Below are positions 41,408-50,823 of a stretch of DNA of 64,000 bases, piece by piece. Source of the DNA: an uncultured bacterium (GTDB taxonomy: Bacteria > Bacillota > Clostridia > Lachnospirales > Lachnospiraceae); the NCBI GenBank assembly GCA_905215405.1, contig CAJMQE010000010.1:9450-73449 (forward strand), in the 5' to 3' direction. Numbering within the stretch: position 1 is the first letter of the stretch; each line of letters opens with the position of its first letter. Below the pieces are notes generated by a model. It did no database searches, was not told where the DNA came from, and saw only the letters and a program-made list of their open reading frames with translations. The position numbers and the translations under genes are program-made.

Positions 41408-41815
41408 ATGGCACTTAGTGAATCAGAACAAATCAGCCTGGTACAGCTTGCTATGCAAAAAGTAAATGTTGTGCCATACGAGGATAACGGTATCTCTTTT
41501 GGAACCAATGTCAAATGCGTAGAAATTTTAGAAAATGAAGTGAGTGTTTGTGAATGTTATATTGATGTGGCAGAAACAAAAAGAACCTGTCATGTCGGAT
41601 TTTCAGCAGTTTTAGATCATTCCGCAACATCTACGTTCATAGTGGAAGTAGATGGTTCAAAACGACCAAAGGAATATCTGAATACCAATGCGACTATGCA
41701 ATTTATGGATTTTTTCTTGTTAGATCGCGGACTACATCATATTGAAGTGAAAGCGAGAGCGGAAAGCCTGGTGAATATCGCACCAAGGGAAGCAAAACTT
41801 GGGGTGTATCTTTAG
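41408..41815 (+). CDS. Tail-tip protein, unknown
   Basis: A 135-aa beta-rich protein (VSVCECYIDVAETKRTCHVG, STFIVEVDGSKRPKEYLN, LLDRGLHHIEVKARAES), not assigned. It lies between the tip hub and a large glycosidase-like protein, so it is probably a baseplate or adhesin accessory. GGGAGG precedes the ATG. Confidence 0.6.
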   Translation: MALSESEQISLVQLAMQKVNVVPYEDNGISFGTNVKCVEILENEVSVCECYIDVAETKRTCHVGFSAVLDHSATSTFIVEVDGSKRPKEYLNTNATMQFMDFFLLDRGLHHIEVKARAESLVNIAPREAKLGVYL

Positions 41816-44369
41816 CAAGGATATGCAGAGTTTTGAAAGTGCAGGACTTCGGAAAGAAGGAAATGAATTCCAGTTAGATATTCAATATCGTCAGCCGCAG
41901 CCCTTTATGATTTATTATGGGATGCTTCAGTATTCTGGGCTTACCGACTATTCCGTATATGGCATTATGGTTGCAGCAGATGAGACTGCAGATGAAGTTG
42001 TAAAGGCAAGAGCATGTGGAACAAAGATTTTTCAGTACATTCCGTTTGGAAGTCGATTTAATGTGGATAGTTTTCTGTCGGATATCAAATCTACAATTGG
42101 AACCTTTGCCGATAATGGGATTGCGGATGGTATTTTCTTAGATGAGTGTGAAGTTGGCTACTGGGGAGATTTCTATGAAGATGATGAGATGGCTACCATA
42201 TTTGAAAATGGACTTAAAGATGTATGTAGTTATTGTCATACGTTAGGACTGGAAGTGTTGGTAAATGGAGTATCCGAGTATGCAAACTATGGAGACTATT
42301 TTCTCTGGGAATCCTTTGCCGGTTACTGGAATACTAATAAGATCAATTGGAATGCGACAGGTACCGGTAGAAGAAGTGTGAATGCAGATTCTACCATTGA
42401 ATACACTTATAATTTCAAGGACTGGACGATGACGGGAAGTCTTCGTTTGGAAGATGGGGCTGTGGTGGATGGAAGTAATGGGACCATGACAATCGATCTT
42501 GATATGTCGACACTTATTCGGCCTTCCGAGAAGAAAGAAACGTATTCATGGGTATATTTTGAATGGTTTGGAAGCGGTGCCGATGATAACACGCTCGAAA
42601 TTTACGCGTATACTGGGAATTCCTGGCCTTATTCCAAGGATACCTGGGAAGAACTGCCAAAGCTATGGAAGGGAGAACCGGCAAGTTGGAATGGAATTAA
42701 TAAGGAAACAAGATATCTAAGGCTTGAGATGCGATTCAAAGGGGCTGATGAGCTTCGAATGGATCGCTGTTTTATTGCTTATGATTATGTGTATCCGTAT
42801 TATGATATGACAACTGCAAATGGAGTAGCAGATACGAACCATAGGTACTGGAATTTCAATATGGCACAGTGTGAGTATCTTTGGCAGAAAAAGTCCAATG
42901 TGATCTGCCATTGTTATGGGGAACCCCAAGATGAAACAAGAATGACTTATACTTTTGCAGTATATAAAACGTTTGGGTTTACAACTTGGGATTATACACA
43001 TCCATTGCACCAGACCATCCGTTATACGGATATTTTGGATGATCCGTTCGGAGCATTTCTTTCCAGAAAACAGATTGGCCCTGGGAAATATCATGGAATG
43101 TTTACAGGATGTGAGTCTACGGTGGATGTTGGAGCACATACATGTGTGCTAAATAGGAATGAGCCAGATTATTGGTTTGATCGAGGAATCCAGGGATTTG
43201 AGGATATTGATAAAGTATATGAAAATCCACTATCCTTTACACATCATGTGTTTTTGATGCAGGCGGAGATTCCAGATGACCAGCCCATTCCAGGATTGTC
43301 GGATGGATGGTACGTGCAGCAAGTGATTCCTCCAACCTATCAATATGATGAAAAAGGAAATTTGATCAAGGATGATTACGTAAATACGGTCCTTTATTAT
43401 CCACTGTTATCGGATTGTTTGAATATCCGTAAAGTTTGGGTTCATGATGATATTTTTTACTTTTACTTCGGGGTGAAGTACAAAGGGAAGGTAGATTTTT
43501 TAAAGGAGAAGCCGGATCGCTATTACGTTTATATTGGAACGAAGGAGCTGGATTATGGATTTAAAGGTGAATGGTATGATGCACCGTTCAAATCACAGTT
43601 TATGATTTACAATCAATCCTTATTTAAGTGGACGAAGGGTGCTGAGGATGAGAGAGATTACACTAACTTCCAATATATCGGAAATGCCTTCTTGGAATAT
43701 GAATTGACGGAAGATGGAACGATGCTGACGTATACGTTAAAAAAATCGGTTCTTGGAGAAGACAGCAAGCTCAACATGGAGTTTTTCTTTGTAGCGGAGG
43801 AAACAACTAATAACTATGTAGCTTTGATTCCGTCCACAGGAATCGATACAACCATTGATCCGGTTGGATTCCCCAATATGGTGTCCTACAGACAGAAGAA
43901 GTACAATTTGTACTCTCCACATGGATACTTTTTATCAGAAGAAACAAAGCTGAAGCAGATTACAAAGGGGCTGATGGTTCAATGTATTGGAAGCACAGTA
44001 TCAGATACCTGGATATCATTATTTGTCCGCGTGAAACAATATGGCAAGGATGAGTTCGATGTATTCGAGAAGGCTGATGGATTGCGTTATGTGACAAATA
44101 AAACGGTAACACACGTCCAATATGCTGTATCACTCAACACGACGGATGGCCATAAAACGCCAGCTTTTTCTGATGTAAAGATCATACCAGGAGAAGGTAT
44201 AGAGCCGGAAGAATTGACGGAGAAAAGTACAGTCCTTTTTATTGGCTGTGGAATTTCGCAGAAGATCCATTATGAGCATGGCATAAAAAATGAAAAGAAG
44301 GAGTACTCGTATAGCGCAAATTATTATGCAGTGATTGCAAGTACGGAAATTGTAACCTATAAGCATTAA
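41799..44369 (+). CDS. Large tail protein with glycoside-hydrolase-like barrel
   Basis: An ~850-aa tail-tip protein. Its N-terminal ~170 residues resemble a TIM-barrel glycosidase: YSVYGIMVAADETADEVVKA, FQYIPFGSRFNVDSFL, ADGIFLDECEVGYWGD (candidate acid DE) and LEVLVNGVSEYANYGDYFLW. The remainder is beta-rich with several Trp-rich jelly-roll-like stretches. It may degrade capsule or wall glycan during adsorption. The start is uncertain: TTG 41799 (AGGGA upstream) or ATG 41823 (AAGG only two bases away). Confidence 0.65.
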   Translation: MGCIFSKDMQSFESAGLRKEGNEFQLDIQYRQPQPFMIYYGMLQYSGLTDYSVYGIMVAADETADEVVKARACGTKIFQYIPFGSRFNVDSFLSDIKSTIGTFADNGIADGIFLDECEVGYWGDFYEDDEMATIFENGLKDVCSYCHTLGLEVLVNGVSEYANYGDYFLWESFAGYWNTNKINWNATGTGRRSVNADSTIEYTYNFKDWTMTGSLRLEDGAVVDGSNGTMTIDLDMSTLIRPSEKKETYSWVYFEWFGSGADDNTLEIYAYTGNSWPYSKDTWEELPKLWKGEPASWNGINKETRYLRLEMRFKGADELRMDRCFIAYDYVYPYYDMTTANGVADTNHRYWNFNMAQCEYLWQKKSNVICHCYGEPQDETRMTYTFAVYKTFGFTTWDYTHPLHQTIRYTDILDDPFGAFLSRKQIGPGKYHGMFTGCESTVDVGAHTCVLNRNEPDYWFDRGIQGFEDIDKVYENPLSFTHHVFLMQAEIPDDQPIPGLSDGWYVQQVIPPTYQYDEKGNLIKDDYVNTVLYYPLLSDCLNIRKVWVHDDIFYFYFGVKYKGKVDFLKEKPDRYYVYIGTKELDYGFKGEWYDAPFKSQFMIYNQSLFKWTKGAEDERDYTNFQYIGNAFLEYELTEDGTMLTYTLKKSVLGEDSKLNMEFFFVAEETTNNYVALIPSTGIDTTIDPVGFPNMVSYRQKKYNLYSPHGYFLSEETKLKQITKGLMVQCIGSTVSDTWISLFVRVKQYGKDEFDVFEKADGLRYVTNKTVTHVQYAVSLNTTDGHKTPAFSDVKIIPGEGIEPEELTEKSTVLFIGCGISQKIHYEHGIKNEKKEYSYSANYYAVIASTEIVTYKH

Positions 44370-44380
44370 GGAGGAAACAG

Positions 44381-45601
44381 ATGGGTGTATGGAATAGTAA
44401 TAAAACAGTGATTACGGATGCAGGGATTTCATTGCTTGCAGGTATTACTGGAAAAGTAGCATTAAAGTTATCAAGGGCAGTGGCGGGAAGCGATTATACT
44501 GAACCGGAGGAGTTATCTAAGATGACAAGTATTTCTCATATTCAAATGGATATGGGATTTTCCGAAGTGGGGGAGGATGATGCTGGTACAGCATTTATGG
44601 ATTTGTACTTAGAAAACTCCTCGATAACAGAGAGTTTTTATCATCAACAGATTGGTATTTATGCAAAGGACGAAGAAGGAACGGATGTCCTTTTTTTAGT
44701 TGCACAGGCGGATGTTCCGGATCATATCCCGGATAGTAGTTCTCCGATTTATGTGACGCATCGAATCTTTCTAAAGTTTTCAGGAAATGCAGATGTAAGT
44801 TTAAGCGTTGATTTTTCCGGTGTTGTTACACAGGATACCTTGAGAGAGGCATTAAAGAAAAAGGAACCCGCCTTTGATAAGAATAGTGCGTTTAATCGAA
44901 ACTTCTCAGATTCGGCGTCGGACTACATGCCGCTTGGAAAGAAAGCAAATGCAGGTGGTGCAAGTTCCGTAGCAAGAAGTGACCATATTCATCCAGTCGG
45001 AACCATTCTTAAGTATGCAGAAAATAACTGGTCCACAACGGGAAAGACAAACTTAATTCCTGATACGAACACTTGGATTATGAGTAATGGTAGATCTCCA
45101 GATGTGTGGGGAGGTTATGAATTTGAAGCAACATTTACGAGCGCTTGGGAAGGATTTTCTTGTTTCTTTAGTGAGGATTTATTGGAACGAGTAAAGGGAA
45201 AAACTGTGCTTTTTGGAGTGAACCATTTAACAGGAGCATCATCCAGGTTGGAGCTGATCGTAGATGGAAGTGTTGTAAACTATATCTTGGCAACGACAAC
45301 TCCTGCCGAAGTAGAAGCAAGCATTCCGGAGACTGCAACGTCGGTAACGCTACGAATTATTATTTTTTCGGAGGATGATTTGCATTGTGAGTTCACCGGC
45401 CTTTATATGAATGATAAGGCAGAAGAAATCAGTAATACAGATGATGGAGTGGAAATTTATCTGGCAGTCCGAAAGGTACTGCAGGAGAAACTTCCAGCAA
45501 CCGGTGTAAGCGGAACTATTTATTTTACAGAAAAAGGAAATATGTATCTTGCTAAGGATGATGGCAGCTTGTTGCCATTGGCAGGAAGTGAAACTTTATA
45601 G
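44381..45601 (+). CDS. Tail fibre / receptor-binding-like protein
   Basis: A 406-aa protein. NSNKTVITDAGISLLAGITG at the N-terminus resembles tail-fibre attachment segments; ASSVARSDHIHPVGTILKYA is the GXX-DHXH(P) tail-fibre shaft motif; the C-terminus is beta-rich (GVSGTIYFTEKGNMYLAKDD). Probably recognises the host surface. GGAGG precedes the ATG. Confidence 0.75.
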   Translation: MGVWNSNKTVITDAGISLLAGITGKVALKLSRAVAGSDYTEPEELSKMTSISHIQMDMGFSEVGEDDAGTAFMDLYLENSSITESFYHQQIGIYAKDEEGTDVLFLVAQADVPDHIPDSSSPIYVTHRIFLKFSGNADVSLSVDFSGVVTQDTLREALKKKEPAFDKNSAFNRNFSDSASDYMPLGKKANAGGASSVARSDHIHPVGTILKYAENNWSTTGKTNLIPDTNTWIMSNGRSPDVWGGYEFEATFTSAWEGFSCFFSEDLLERVKGKTVLFGVNHLTGASSRLELIVDGSVVNYILATTTPAEVEASIPETATSVTLRIIIFSEDDLHCEFTGLYMNDKAEEISNTDDGVEIYLAVRKVLQEKLPATGVSGTIYFTEKGNMYLAKDDGSLLPLAGSETL

Positions 45602-45610
45602 AGGTATAGC

Positions 45611-45638
45611 AGGCAGACAAAAGCGTCTGTCTTTTTTA
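45611..45638 (+). terminator. Terminator before holin
   Basis: GGCAGAC-AAAAGC-GTCTGTC followed by six T. Confidence 0.8.
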
Positions 45639-45665
45639 TACAAAAAATCAAAGGAGGACAAAGCG

Positions 45666-46079
45666 ATGAAGGAGTTTTGGAATGCAATTCAGTTTGTATT
45701 TACAGCAGTTGGTGGATGGCTTGGATATTTTTTAGGAGGATGTGATGGTTTGTTATACGCATTACTTGCATTTGTGGTGATTGACTACCTAACAGGTGTG
45801 ATGTGCGCAATCAACGACAAGGCTTTATCAAGTGAAGTCGGCTTTCGTGGAATTTGCAGGAAGGTACTTATTTTCTTATTGGTGGGTATCGCAAATATTC
45901 TGGACGTCAATGTGATTGGTACTGGTAGTGTCTTAAGAACAGCGGTCATTTTCTTTTATATTTCCAATGAAGGTGTGAGCTTACTTGAAAATGCATCTCA
46001 TTTGGGATTGCCGGTTCCACAAAAAATCAAAGAAGTATTAGAGCAGCTTCATAACAGAGCAGAAGATAAGGAGGATTAG
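45666..46079 (+). CDS. Phage holin (phage_holin_4 type)
   Basis: A 137-aa membrane protein with three hydrophobic segments: VFTAVGGWLGYFLGGCDGLL, YALLAFVVIDYLTGVMCAI, and VLIFLLVGIANILDV then VLRTAVIFFYISNEG. The VVIDYLTGVM block is typical of the Cp-1/TcdE-like holin family. It forms the hole that releases the lysin. ATG 45666 follows AAAGGAGGAC. Confidence 0.9.
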   Translation: MKEFWNAIQFVFTAVGGWLGYFLGGCDGLLYALLAFVVIDYLTGVMCAINDKALSSEVGFRGICRKVLIFLLVGIANILDVNVIGTGSVLRTAVIFFYISNEGVSLLENASHLGLPVPQKIKEVLEQLHNRAEDKED

Positions 46080-46081
46080 AG

Positions 46082-47041
46082 ATGAGTGAAATTAAGAGAT
46101 TTGGTATTGATGTAAGTCACTGGCAGGGAGATTTTGATTTTGCCAGGGCAAAGAGTAAGGAAGGTGTAGAATTTGCTATCCTGAAAGCAGGAGGTGGTGA
46201 CGCCGGGCTATATAAGGATAGCAAGTTCGAATCCAATTATAAAAAGTGTGAAGCATGTGGACTTCCAAAGGGCGCATACTTCTATGGAAATGCAAAGAGC
46301 ACAGCAGAAGCAAAGAAAGAGGCAGAGTATTTTATTTCAATTCTTAGTGGAAAGAAATATGAATACCCTGTCTTTTATGATGTTGAGGGAAAAATGATTA
46401 CAGACAATGACAGAGCAACACTTACCGAGATTGTGAAAACATTCTGTTCTATAGTGGAGGCGGCAGGTTACTGGGTAGGTATTTATTCCTCAGAGTCATT
46501 TTTTAACAGTGAAATGAATGATGGGGAGCTTACCAGATACAGTCACTGGGTAGCACGCTGGGGAAAGAGTAAACCAGCGCCAAACAGTGGTGCAGAGACG
46601 CAGATGTGGCAGTTTGGCGGTGAGACAAATCTTATTCGCAGTAATAAGATCAATGGACAGACCTGTGACCAGGATTATTGCTATGTAGATTATCCTGTGA
46701 AGATTAAAGCTGCAGGTTTGAACGGTTATGCTAAGAGCCAGGAGTTGTCTACTCCAACAAAGAAGTCAAATGCAGAGATTGCCGATGAGGTGATTGCTGG
46801 CAAATGGGGAAATGGTGCGGAACGTAAGGAAAAACTTGCAAATGCAGGTTACAATTATTCTGAAATCCAGAGTATTGTAAATGCGAAGGTAGGAGTACCG
46901 ACGAAAAAGTCTGTGGATGAGATTGCAAAAGAGGTTATAAAAGGTGACTGGGGAAATGGTACTGAGAGAAAAGCACGTCTTACTGCAGCAGGATATGATT
47001 ATGCGTCTATACAGCATAGAGTAAATGAACTTCTTTCATAA
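46082..47041 (+). CDS. GH25 lysozyme endolysin with two Cpl-7 repeats
   Basis: A 319-aa endolysin. GH25 muramidase at 1-205: RFGIDVSHWQGDFDFARAKS (catalytic Asp), YPVFYDVEGKMI (Asp and Glu), DYCYVDYP at its end. Two C-terminal Cpl-7/CW_7 wall-binding repeats follow: NAEIADEVIAGKWGNGAERK (~229-268) and SVDEIAKEVIKGDWGNGTER (~277-317). It cleaves peptidoglycan. Start lies two bases after the holin stop. Confidence 0.95.
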   Translation: MSEIKRFGIDVSHWQGDFDFARAKSKEGVEFAILKAGGGDAGLYKDSKFESNYKKCEACGLPKGAYFYGNAKSTAEAKKEAEYFISILSGKKYEYPVFYDVEGKMITDNDRATLTEIVKTFCSIVEAAGYWVGIYSSESFFNSEMNDGELTRYSHWVARWGKSKPAPNSGAETQMWQFGGETNLIRSNKINGQTCDQDYCYVDYPVKIKAAGLNGYAKSQELSTPTKKSNAEIADEVIAGKWGNGAERKEKLANAGYNYSEIQSIVNAKVGVPTKKSVDEIAKEVIKGDWGNGTERKARLTAAGYDYASIQHRVNELLS

Positions 47042-47043
47042 GG

Positions 47044-47070
47044 TTTATTGCTTTATTGCTATTGCCGAAG
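47044..47070 (+). repeat. ATTGC repeat, third copy
   Basis: TTTATTGCTTTATTGCTATT then GCCGAAGATAAC just after the lysin stop matches the clusters at 17327 and 20236. The remaining gap 47071-47316 holds a terminator and a leader-element relative. Confidence 0.45.
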
Positions 47071-47160
47071 ATAACACTGTTTAAGCAGGTTTGCAAAAAA
47101 CGGAAATGAAATTCAGATTTTGGTGTGATATTATTAAAATGCAAATAGAAATAGCTTTGA

Positions 47161-47198
47161 GGCCTTGGTGGTTTATGCTGCCAGGGCCTATATTTTTT
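47161..47198 (+). terminator. Late operon terminator
   Basis: GGCCTTGG pairs with CCAGGGCC around a 12-base loop, followed by TATATTTTTT. It ends the structural/lysis operon. Confidence 0.8.
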
Positions 47199-47252
47199 GC
47201 TGTTACTCAGTTTGCGCAGACAAAAAATAAATGACCTTGAGACCGTTAATTT

Positions 47253-47296
47253 ACTGGACTTTTCAGGCTTTTAGAGTGATATATAGACTACCAAAA
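47253..47296 (+). repeat. Leader-element relative before recombinase 1
   Basis: ACTGGACTTTTCAGG, then TTTTAGAGTGATATATAGAC and TACCAAAA resemble the 3' half of the 25.9-27.1 kb leader repeats. It ends 20 bp before the recombinase start. Confidence 0.4.
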
Positions 47297-47316
47297 TTTG
47301 AAAGGAGTGAGCTTTT

Positions 47317-48585
47317 ATGCGACTTAGAAAGATTGAGCCGTTAGAAGCAAAGGCTAAAAAGCTAAGAGTATGCGCTTATGCTAGAGTATCAACCGATAGC
47401 CTAAAGCAAGGCGAGTCTTTTGAGAACCAAGTGACTACGTATGAAGCACTGATTAAATCAAAACAAGAATATGAATTTGCTGGCGTGTATGCAGACCAAG
47501 GCATAAGTGGAACCAGCGAAAATAGGCCTGAGTTTCAAAGAATGTTAGCAGATTGCAGAGCTGGAAAGATAGACCTTATCATTACGAAGTCCATTTCCAG
47601 ATTTGCGAGAAATACAACCATTGTCTTGGACTATACCAGAGAACTTAAGCAGCTTGGTATTGGAGTGTATTTCGAAGAGAATAACATCAATACCTTATCT
47701 GCTGAAGGGGAATTGATGATGACAGTGCTGGCTTCCTTTGCACAAGAAGAAAGCCGCAGCATATCAGAGAATAATAAGTGGTCCATTCAGAAACGCTTTG
47801 AACGCGGCGAGGGTATGATAAACACCACAAGGTTTATGGGCTACGATAAAGACGAGACCGGCGACCTGGTAATCAATAAAAAGGAAGCCAAGATTGTGAG
47901 AAGAATATTTGAAATGTACCTCTCTGGCGAAGGCTGCCACAGGATAGCAAAAATCCTAAACGATGAAGGAATCAAGACGATTACCGGTTCAACTTGGCAT
48001 TCCAGTACAATAAAGGGAATGCTTACGAATGAGAAGTACAAAGGGGACTTCCATATTCAAAAGTATTACACACCGGAAGGGAAGAGAAACCAGACGGTTA
48101 GAAATAAAGGAGAAGTTAAGAGCTTTTATGTATCGGAGAATCATCCGGCCATTGTCAGCGAAGAAGAATGGCAGCAGGTACAAGAGCTCATGCAATATCA
48201 TAAAAAGCAAAGAAATATTCAAAGCGGTGATAAGTACCAAAGAAGGTATCCAATGAGTGGAATGCTTGTCTGCCCGCATTGTGGTAAGAGTTTACGTCGC
48301 AGATATGTTTACAATAGAAAAGTGGAATGGATATGTTCAACATATATCCAAAAAGGAAAAGAGGCCTGTAAGGGAATTCGTGTTAGAGACGAGTTGCTTA
48401 CGGGCCTTTCTTTTACAGAGCCAATGGTAGTTGAGGAGGTGTTTGAAAATGGCGAGAAGCATTACGGTTATACCAGCAAAAGAGCATACGATTCTGGTGA
48501 ACGGGCAGCAGATAGAATTAAAGAAGAAGGTCGCAGCGTATTGCCGCGTGTCAACAGATCAAGAAGAACAGTTATCGAGTTATGA
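47317..48585 (+). CDS. Large serine recombinase 1
   Basis: A 422-aa serine recombinase. Catalytic domain: VCAYARVSTDSLKQGESF with the nucleophile Ser (residue ~26), SISRFARNT, and SFAQEESRSISEN. A recombinase domain (MGYDKDETGDLVINKKEAKI, RIFEMYLSGEGCHRIAKILN) and a zinc ribbon (LVCPHCGKSLRRRYV, then ICSTYIQKGKEACKG) follow. The last 45 residues overlap the start of recombinase 2 in another frame. A long C-terminal coiled coil is lacking, so it is short for the class. Confidence 0.92.
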   Translation: MRLRKIEPLEAKAKKLRVCAYARVSTDSLKQGESFENQVTTYEALIKSKQEYEFAGVYADQGISGTSENRPEFQRMLADCRAGKIDLIITKSISRFARNTTIVLDYTRELKQLGIGVYFEENNINTLSAEGELMMTVLASFAQEESRSISENNKWSIQKRFERGEGMINTTRFMGYDKDETGDLVINKKEAKIVRRIFEMYLSGEGCHRIAKILNDEGIKTITGSTWHSSTIKGMLTNEKYKGDFHIQKYYTPEGKRNQTVRNKGEVKSFYVSENHPAIVSEEEWQQVQELMQYHKKQRNIQSGDKYQRRYPMSGMLVCPHCGKSLRRRYVYNRKVEWICSTYIQKGKEACKGIRVRDELLTGLSFTEPMVVEEVFENGEKHYGYTSKRAYDSGERAADRIKEEGRSVLPRVNRSRRTVIEL

Positions 48586-49855
48586 GAATCAGGTACGCTA
48601 TTACACTGAGGTGATAACCAGAAATCCTGATTATGAACTGGTTGATATTTACGCTGATGAAGGTATATCCGGTACCAACACCAAAAAGCGTGACGACTTC
48701 AATAGAATGATTGCAGACTGTAGGGCCGGAAGAATTAATCTTATTATCACAAAGTCAATTTCAAGATTTGCTAGAAATACCTTGGATTGCTTGAATTATG
48801 TAAGAGAACTTAAGGAGCTGGGAATTGGAATTATCTTTGAGAAGGAAAATATCAATACCTTGGATGCAAAGGGGGAGGTGCTGCTTACCATCCTTTCATC
48901 ATTGGCACAGGATGAAAGCCGCAGTATTTCTGAAAACTGCACCTGGGGTATTCGTAGGAGATTTGAACAAGGCCAGCATAAAATGAGTACTAAGCGATTT
49001 TTGGGATATGATACAGATGAAGATGGGAAGCTGGTAGTAAATCAGCAGCAGGCAAAAATAGTAGTAAGACTTTATGAGGAATTTTTATCAGGAAAGACAG
49101 TGGATTATATCGCCAGAATATTTAAGGCTGAGAAGATAAAAAGCTGGGATGGGAAATACAACTGGCAGTCTAGTACCCTGAATTCTATGCTTCAAAATGA
49201 GAAGTACATGGGAGATGCAATTTTGCAGAAAAGCTATACCGCCGATTTCCTTTCCAAGAAGCGTGTAATGAATGATGGTTCAATTCAGATGTACCATATT
49301 GAGGAAGACCACGAACCAATCATTGATGTAGAGACATGGGAAGCGGTACAGCTTGAAATGGAACGTAGAGCAGCCTATTGTCATGAACATAAAAATAATG
49401 CTTATGCGCAGAGAAGTGAGGTAAATCCTTTTTATGGGAAGATAATCTGTGGGAACTGCAATCATTCATATTCCAGAGTGAAATACAAGGACCGCCAGGG
49501 GCGGCAGATAACCAAGTGGCGGTGTGGTTCCTGCAATATGGCAGCAGGCCACAAGGTTTGTAGTAATCGATATGTTACGGAAGATTCACTAATGAAGTTT
49601 TTTGTGATGAGCTGGAATGAAATTGTTGAGCACCAGGCGGAATACAGGGAAGCCTGGGAAGCAAACATCAAAGGGGAGGATGTGCTACTAAGGTACAAAA
49701 CTAGGTTGTTAATGCAGCGAGTGGCAGCAGGCGGTATTGAAGAATTTATTCCAGACCTTATGATGACGGTTATGGACCACATCACAGTGTATGAGGACGG
49801 AAGGCTTCAAATAAGGTTTTATGATGGAACTGAGTTTGAGGTAGCAACTGAATAA
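48449..49855 (+). CDS. Large serine recombinase 2
   Basis: A 468-aa serine recombinase. Catalytic domain: KVAAYCRVSTDQEEQLSSYE (Ser ~36), ADEGISGTNTKKRDDFNRMI, ITKSISRFARNTLDCLNYV, LAQDESRSISEN. Recombinase domain with LYEEFLSGKTVDYIARIFKA, zinc ribbon IICGNCNHSYSRV and RCGSCNMAAGHKVCSNR, and a C-terminal helical tail. ATG 48449 follows GAGGAGGT by eight bases. It begins inside recombinase 1, so expression is coupled; both may be needed for integration or excision. Confidence 0.92.
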   Translation: MARSITVIPAKEHTILVNGQQIELKKKVAAYCRVSTDQEEQLSSYENQVRYYTEVITRNPDYELVDIYADEGISGTNTKKRDDFNRMIADCRAGRINLIITKSISRFARNTLDCLNYVRELKELGIGIIFEKENINTLDAKGEVLLTILSSLAQDESRSISENCTWGIRRRFEQGQHKMSTKRFLGYDTDEDGKLVVNQQQAKIVVRLYEEFLSGKTVDYIARIFKAEKIKSWDGKYNWQSSTLNSMLQNEKYMGDAILQKSYTADFLSKKRVMNDGSIQMYHIEEDHEPIIDVETWEAVQLEMERRAAYCHEHKNNAYAQRSEVNPFYGKIICGNCNHSYSRVKYKDRQGRQITKWRCGSCNMAAGHKVCSNRYVTEDSLMKFFVMSWNEIVEHQAEYREAWEANIKGEDVLLRYKTRLLMQRVAAGGIEEFIPDLMMTVMDHITVYEDGRLQIRFYDGTEFEVATE

Positions 49856-49864
49856 ATGATAAAA

Positions 49865-49925
49865 TGCCGGTAGGTAAATGAGTTCATGAGAAATGTATGA
49901 GCTGATTTACTTACCGGCTTATTTT
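49865..49925. terminator. Convergent terminator
   Basis: GCCGGTAGGTAAATGAG pairs with CTGATTTACTTACCGGC around a ~20-base loop, T/A-rich on both sides, between recombinase 2 and the leftward ParB-like operon. Confidence 0.8.
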
Positions 49926-50823
49926 AGTTTTGGACCGAATCAAATATATCAAGCTGTTCGTTATGCTCAAGTGTTTCAGTGATATCAGTTTTTACTTCTT
50001 CGGCAGTTATGGCGTTTTGAGCTTTGGCGCCTTTATTAGAATATAGTTTTTCAAAATGGAGTGGCTTTTGTGTTTTTTTATTGTAGGATAGAAGCATTGC
50101 TTCGGAATAGCCAAGAGAACCGGCACGTCTGTCTCTAGCGGTTCTACTTAGTTCCTTTACGGATATTCTACCAAGTTTTTCTTTGAAGAGCTCATCTTTG
50201 ATTTCATCCCCATAACAATGAATTAACCTAGCGACGCCATTTAACATATTGGCACTGAAGGATTGCGGGATTCCCTCCCAGGTACCTATAATAAGCCGGA
50301 GAGTACGGTCAAGTACGTGAAAACCGTATTTATCATGTATATTTTCTAGTGTAGCGACAGCGCAAATTCCACCAGGTTGCATCTTGCCAGAAACAACGAG
50401 ATCATAGGATTCTACCAAAGATTTGATGATTAGTTGTTTATCATTGCCTGCTTCAATATTGGCCATAAACACCTCGTATGGTAATAGTGATTTAGTGTAT
50501 TTCATTTGATTTGCAAAAATATCTGCTTCCTGAGTATATTCCAAATCATCATAAATCATGCACCATACTGGTGTCTCACGTGAACCAGATACAAGAGCAA
50601 CAATTTCTATGGTATGTTGCCCGTTAAATACATAGTTTACACCATCTCTACGACTGACTTTTACTGGATTTATTTGTGCTAAATCAAAATGAGCAGCAGC
50701 ATTTTGAACATGCTTTACAGACAGGTTTCTTTGATAATCCTGATTTGAAACGAGATTCTTAATGGGTATAAGCTCGTAATGAACCTGGGGAACAAACTGT
50801 GATAAATCTATTTCTTCATTCAT
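49924..50823 (-). CDS. ParB/Srx-fold protein, last gene of recombinase operon
   Basis: A 299-aa protein with a ParB-like N-terminal domain: YELIPIKNLVSNQDYQRNLS, DLAQINPVKVSRRDGVNYVF and NGQHTIEIVALVSG (GQH in place of the ParB GXRR/GQQR step). The central region (MLNGVARLIHCYGDEIKDEL) is unassigned; the family resembles DUF6551. In this fold the domain binds or hydrolyses CTP. It overlaps the next gene by eight bases. Confidence 0.7.
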   Translation of the reverse strand: MNEEIDLSQFVPQVHYELIPIKNLVSNQDYQRNLSVKHVQNAAAHFDLAQINPVKVSRRDGVNYVFNGQHTIEIVALVSGSRETPVWCMIYDDLEYTQEADIFANQMKYTKSLLPYEVFMANIEAGNDKQLIIKSLVESYDLVVSGKMQPGGICAVATLENIHDKYGFHVLDRTLRLIIGTWEGIPQSFSANMLNGVARLIHCYGDEIKDELFKEKLGRISVKELSRTARDRRAGSLGYSEAMLLSYNKKTQKPLHFEKLYSNKGAKAQNAITAEEVKTDITETLEHNEQLDIFDSVQN

